DNA of 64,000 nt. Origin: Xanthomonas hydrangeae (lineage in GTDB: Bacteria > Pseudomonadota > Gammaproteobacteria > Xanthomonadales > Xanthomonadaceae). Below, piece by piece: positions 60,569-64,000 of this stretch. Each line of letters starts with the position of its first letter. The first letter of the stretch is position 1. Position numbers and translations under genes: made by a program. Where the stretch lies: assembly GCA_905142475.1 (NCBI GenBank), contig LR990730.1:3782001-3846000 (forward strand), read 5' to 3'. The notes under the pieces were generated by a model that was not told the origin of the DNA, did not search any database, and worked only from the letters and a program-made list of their open reading frames with translations.

Positions 60569-62862
60569 ACGCACGTAACACCGATATATCCAACAGCGAC
60601 CTGACCCCACCGGTTGCCGACAGCGGCACCGGCTATCGCCCCACCGGCACCGGCGTCACCCGCATCGACGGGCGCGCCAAGGTCACCGGCCAGGCGCGCT
60701 ATGCCGCCGAATGGCCGGTGCCGGATCTGGCCTATGGCGTGGTGGTCAACAGCAGCATCGCCAAGGGCGAGATCGTCGCCTTCCATCTCGCCGCCGCGCG
60801 TGCAGTGCCCGGCGTGCTGGAGATCGTCACCCATGAAAACCGCCCGCACATGCGCGGCATGGACCTGTTCTACAAGGACATGACCGCACCGGCCGGCTCG
60901 CCGTTCCGCCCCTTGTACGACAACAAGATCCTGTACAGCGGCCAGCCGATCGCGTTGGTGGTTGCCGACACCTTCGAAGCGGCGCGCCACGCCGCGCATC
61001 TGGTGGAAGTGGAGCTGCTGCAGGACCCGCACGAAACCAACCTGATGACCAATCTGGACCGTGCGCACAAGCCCAAGGCCATGAAGGCCGGTTTCTCGCC
61101 GCCGCCCAAGGACAAGGGCGAGCCGGAGACCGCCTTCGCCAATGCCGCCGTCCAGGTCCAGGCAGACTATTACAGCGGCGTGGAGCACCATAATCCGATG
61201 GAGTTGTTTGCCTCCACCGTGATCCGCGAGGACGATGGCCACTTCACCATCTACGACAAGACCCAGGGCTCGCAGAACAGCCGTTGGTACGTCTCGCATG
61301 TGTTCGGTTTGAGCAAGCGCAAGGTCACCGTGCGCAATCCCTACGTGGGCGGTGCCTTCGGTTCGGGGCTGCGCCCGCAGTATCAGTTGCCGCTTGCGGT
61401 GATGGCCTCGATCCTGCTGGACCGTTCGGTGCGCGTGGTGCTGACGCGGCAACAGATGTTCACCTTCGGCCATCGCCCGGAGACATTGCAGCGGCTCAAG
61501 CTCGGCGCCGACCGCGATGGCCGCCTGCGGGCGATCTGGCACGAGGCCATCGCCGAGACCTCGCGCATCGAGGACTACGTCGAGGTGGTGGTCAACTGGA
61601 GCGGGCAGCTGTATGCCTGCGACAACGTGCATCTGGGCTACAACCTGGTGAGCCTGGACCAGTTCAGCCCGATGGACATGCGTGCTCCCGGCGCCGCACA
61701 CGGCGTGCATGCGCTGGAAGTGGCGATGGACGAGCTGTCCTACGAGCTCGGCATGGATCCGCTGGCGCTGCGCCTGAAGAACTATGCCGAGGTCAACCCG
61801 GCCGACGACAAGCCCTACTCCACCAAGGCGCTGCGCGCGTGCTACCAGCAAGGTGCCGAACGCTTCGGCTGGGCGCAGCGTCCACTGCAGCCGCGCGCAC
61901 GCAAGGAAGGCAACGAGTGGGTCGGCTGGGGCATGGCCACCGGGCAATGGGATGCGATGCAGATGTTTGCGCGCGCGCACGCGGTGCTGCACGCCGATGG
62001 CCGGCTGGTGGTGAGCAGCGCGGCCAGTGATATCGGCACCGGCACCTATACGGTGATGGCGATGATCGCCGCCGAAGCGTTGGGCCTGCCGTTGGAGCAG
62101 GTCACTTTTCAGCTTGGCGATTCCACGCTGCCGGTCGCACCGATCGAGGGCGGCTCTTCGCATGTCACCACCATCGGGTCAGCGGTGGATGGCGTCTGCG
62201 GAAAACTGCGCGCTCGGCTGCTGCGGCTCGCTCAGGCAGTGCCCGATTCGCTGTTTTCCAAGGCCAAACTGGACGAAGTGGTCTTTGCCGACGGCACACT
62301 CGCATTGCGCGCCGATCCCAGCACCGCCATTGCATTGCCTGCGCTATTGCGTGCCGCACAACTTGAACAGATCGAAGACAAGTTCCTGCTGCTGCCCAAC
62401 GTGTTCAAGCAGCGCAAATACACTCGCGCCACCCATGGTGCGGTGTTTGTGGAAGTGCGCGTGGACGAAGAACTGGGCACGGTGCGGGTAACCCGCGTGG
62501 TCAGCGCGATCGCGGCCGGGCGCATTCTCAACCCGCTCACCGTGCGCAGCCAGATCGTCGGCGGCGTGGTCTGGGGGATCGGCCAGGCATTGCACGAACA
62601 CACCCAGTCCGATCACCGCTTCGGCCGTTTCATGAATCACGATTTTGCGATGTACCACGTCTCGGCCAATGCCGATATCCACGACATCGATGTGATCTTC
62701 GCCGACGAGGACGATCGCGTCGTCAGCAGCCTGGGCGCAAAAGGCGTTGGCGAGATCGGTTTGGTCGGTGTGTCGGCGGCGATCTGCAATGCGATCTTCC
62801 ATGCCACCGGCAAGCGCATCCGCAGCACACCGATGACGCCGGACAAGGTAATGGCCGACTGA
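60565..62862 (+). CDS. paoC: aldehyde oxidoreductase molybdenum-binding subunit (PaoC-like)
   Basis: This 765-aa Mo-cofactor subunit starts at ATG 60565, overlapping paoB. Domain 1 (about 15-145; TRIDGRAKVTGQARYAAEW) and the Mo-binding domain (about 160-750) are visible. Motifs are GGAFGSGLRPQYQLPLAVMAS, MDMRAPGAAHGVHALEVAMDELSYELGMDPLALR, SDIGTGTYTVMAMIAAEALGL and the catalytic Glu in GAKGVGEIGLVGVSAAICNAI. It oxidises aldehydes, likely aromatic or plant-derived, to acids. No XdhC/PaoD-type maturation gene is seen between this gene and the GH3 gene; it may lie elsewhere. Confidence 0.94.
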   Translation: MNARNTDISNSDLTPPVADSGTGYRPTGTGVTRIDGRAKVTGQARYAAEWPVPDLAYGVVVNSSIAKGEIVAFHLAAARAVPGVLEIVTHENRPHMRGMDLFYKDMTAPAGSPFRPLYDNKILYSGQPIALVVADTFEAARHAAHLVEVELLQDPHETNLMTNLDRAHKPKAMKAGFSPPPKDKGEPETAFANAAVQVQADYYSGVEHHNPMELFASTVIREDDGHFTIYDKTQGSQNSRWYVSHVFGLSKRKVTVRNPYVGGAFGSGLRPQYQLPLAVMASILLDRSVRVVLTRQQMFTFGHRPETLQRLKLGADRDGRLRAIWHEAIAETSRIEDYVEVVVNWSGQLYACDNVHLGYNLVSLDQFSPMDMRAPGAAHGVHALEVAMDELSYELGMDPLALRLKNYAEVNPADDKPYSTKALRACYQQGAERFGWAQRPLQPRARKEGNEWVGWGMATGQWDAMQMFARAHAVLHADGRLVVSSAASDIGTGTYTVMAMIAAEALGLPLEQVTFQLGDSTLPVAPIEGGSSHVTTIGSAVDGVCGKLRARLLRLAQAVPDSLFSKAKLDEVVFADGTLALRADPSTAIALPALLRAAQLEQIEDKFLLLPNVFKQRKYTRATHGAVFVEVRVDEELGTVRVTRVVSAIAAGRILNPLTVRSQIVGGVVWGIGQALHEHTQSDHRFGRFMNHDFAMYHVSANADIHDIDVIFADEDDRVVSSLGAKGVGEIGLVGVSAAICNAIFHATGKRIRSTPMTPDKVMAD

Positions 62863-63039
62863 CGCCACCGGCTCCCGCGCCCGGATCTCGAACAGGTGCC
62901 GCAACGGGGTGTGCAGATCTTGCGTGCCACGTGACGCGGCCCACGCGCCAGCGAAAAGCCGCTGTTCTTCTTGCACTGCATCACAGCTTTTCGCGCTTGA
63001 TCCGTTAGCGTCGTTGTCGGGCTGACGGGGACGGCAGGC

Positions 63040-64000
63040 ATGGGGGTTGATACTACACGGCGCAGGTTGTTGTTCGGCGCCAGTGCGTTTGCGTTACTGG
63101 CGCAGGTACCAGTGGGATTCGCCTTGCCACGCCGCGCGGCCAAGGCGTCTGCATTGATCGACGCGCTGATTGCGCGTATGAGCGTGGAAGAGAAAGCCGG
63201 TCAGCTGACGCTGTCCGGTTCGGCGCAGCAGACCGATGCCGCAGCGGCGGCCAATCCGATCAACGCCGTGCCCACGGCCGAAGGCCAGCTTGCAGCGGCG
63301 CGCGCCGGGCGGGTGACCGGCATCTTCAATGGTTCCAATGTGCTGTGGCATCAGCAATTACAGCAGGCCGCGCTGCAGAGCCGGTTGCAGATTCCACTGT
63401 TGTTTGCCGCCGATGTGATCCATGGCTTCACCACGGTATTCCCGGTGCCGCTGGCCGAGGCCGCCAGCTTCGAACCGGCGCTGGCGCAACGCACGGCACG
63501 TGCGGCCGCACTGGAAGCCAGCGCGGTCGGTATCGACTGGACGTTTGCGCCGATGGTGGATATCGCGCGCGATGCGCGTTGGGGGCGGTGTGTGGAAGGC
63601 AGCGGCGAAGATGTGCTGCTCGGCCGGCGGTTTGCGCAGGCACGCGTGCGCGGGTTTCAGGGCGATGGTCTGGATCACGCCGATGCGCTGGCGGCCTGCC
63701 CCAAGCACTTTGCCGCCTACGGTGCCGCCGAGGCCGGTCTGGACTACAACACCGTGGACATCTCCGAGCGCAGTTTGCGCGAGATCTACTTCCCGCCGTT
63801 CCAGGCCGCGTTCGATGCCGGTGCGGTGACCACCATGGCAGCCTTCAACGAGATCGCCGGCGTTCCGGCCACTGCCAATCGCTGGTTGCTGAGCGAGGTG
63901 CTGCGCGGCGAGTGGGACTACCGTGGCCTGGTGGTGTCCGACTACACCGGCGATCTGGAACTGATCGGGCACGGCTTTGCCAGCGATGCGCGCGAGGCGA
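63040..64000 (+). CDS. GH3-family beta-glycosidase, Tat-exported, 3' end beyond window
   Basis: ATG at 63040 gives MGVDTTRRRLLFGASAFALLAQVP, a twin-arginine-type signal peptide. About 320 residues are visible. GH3 N-terminal signatures: ALIDALIARMSVEEKAGQLTL, IPLLFAADVIHGFTTVFPVPLAEAASF, GIDWTFAPMVDIARDARWGRCVEGSGED, AACPKHFAAYGAAEAGLDYN and the catalytic nucleophile Asp in LVVSDYTGD. It resembles BglX-type beta-glucosidase/xylosidase, which trims plant oligosaccharides in the periplasm. The frame is open to the right edge. It is separated by 177 bases from paoC; no terminator is clear between them. Confidence 0.93.
   Translation, partial: MGVDTTRRRLLFGASAFALLAQVPVGFALPRRAAKASALIDALIARMSVEEKAGQLTLSGSAQQTDAAAAANPINAVPTAEGQLAAARAGRVTGIFNGSNVLWHQQLQQAALQSRLQIPLLFAADVIHGFTTVFPVPLAEAASFEPALAQRTARAAALEASAVGIDWTFAPMVDIARDARWGRCVEGSGEDVLLGRRFAQARVRGFQGDGLDHADALAACPKHFAAYGAAEAGLDYNTVDISERSLREIYFPPFQAAFDAGAVTTMAAFNEIAGVPATANRWLLSEVLRGEWDYRGLVVSDYTGDLELIGHGFASDAREA

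Overview
The window is GC-rich, densely coded chromosomal DNA from a plant-associated gammaproteobacterium, almost certainly a Xanthomonas of the X. citri / X. axonopodis type. The genus call rests on several gene types recognised together: a type IV secretion effector ending in an XVIPCD domain, an ACE-like M2 peptidase, the lexA2-imuA-imuB-dnaE2 cassette with its TGTACA-type LexA2 box, a ColR/ColS (VgrR/VgrS) pair, and a FecI/FecR/TonB-receptor/phosphatase locus. I saw no rRNA, tRNA, CRISPR array, prophage or intact insertion sequence.

Layout, left half. A truncated SRPBCC-like gene is followed by a NarL/DesK-type two-component pair (minus), a GNAT acetyltransferase, and the minC-minD-minE division-site operon. 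Next come a small HExxH protein, colR-colS (minus), and a divergent lipid-A-remodelling operon (GT-C glycosyltransferase, PAP2 phosphatase, eptA). After a palindromic repeat cluster come an M2 dipeptidyl carboxypeptidase lipoprotein and an interbacterial T4SS effector. A small hypothetical gene and a Bcr/CflA MFS pump are on the minus strand. A tandem glycine riboswitch precedes gcvP. A carboxylesterase, an aldo-keto reductase and a large-subunit catalase (katE) follow, then a PAS-AraC regulator.

Layout, right half. An S9 peptidase, an OprB porin and a PQQ glucose-type dehydrogenase suggest periplasmic sugar oxidation. They are followed by an outer-membrane Phenol_MetA_deg-like protein, an OPT oligopeptide transporter, an HDOD protein and a second S9 peptidase. 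The SOS mutagenesis cassette dnaE2-imuB-imuA-lexA2 (minus) is divergent from an AbrB/Doc toxin-antitoxin pair. Then come a secreted phosphodiesterase with a jacalin-like lectin tail and a probable phosphatase-uptake locus: histidine acid phosphatase, TonB receptor with STN domain, FecR, FecI. The window ends with a three-subunit molybdenum aldehyde oxidoreductase (paoABC-like) and the start of a Tat-exported GH3 glycosidase.

The most notable features outside genes are a family of large, structured palindromic repeats at three intergenic sites. Two are ~400-bp composites in mirror orientation; the third is a solo half. There is also a second degenerate ~100-bp dispersed repeat, a perfect 30-bp palindrome just upstream of the phosphatase gene, and a strong Shine-Dalgarno in the glycine-riboswitch leader that does not belong to the recognised gcvP start.
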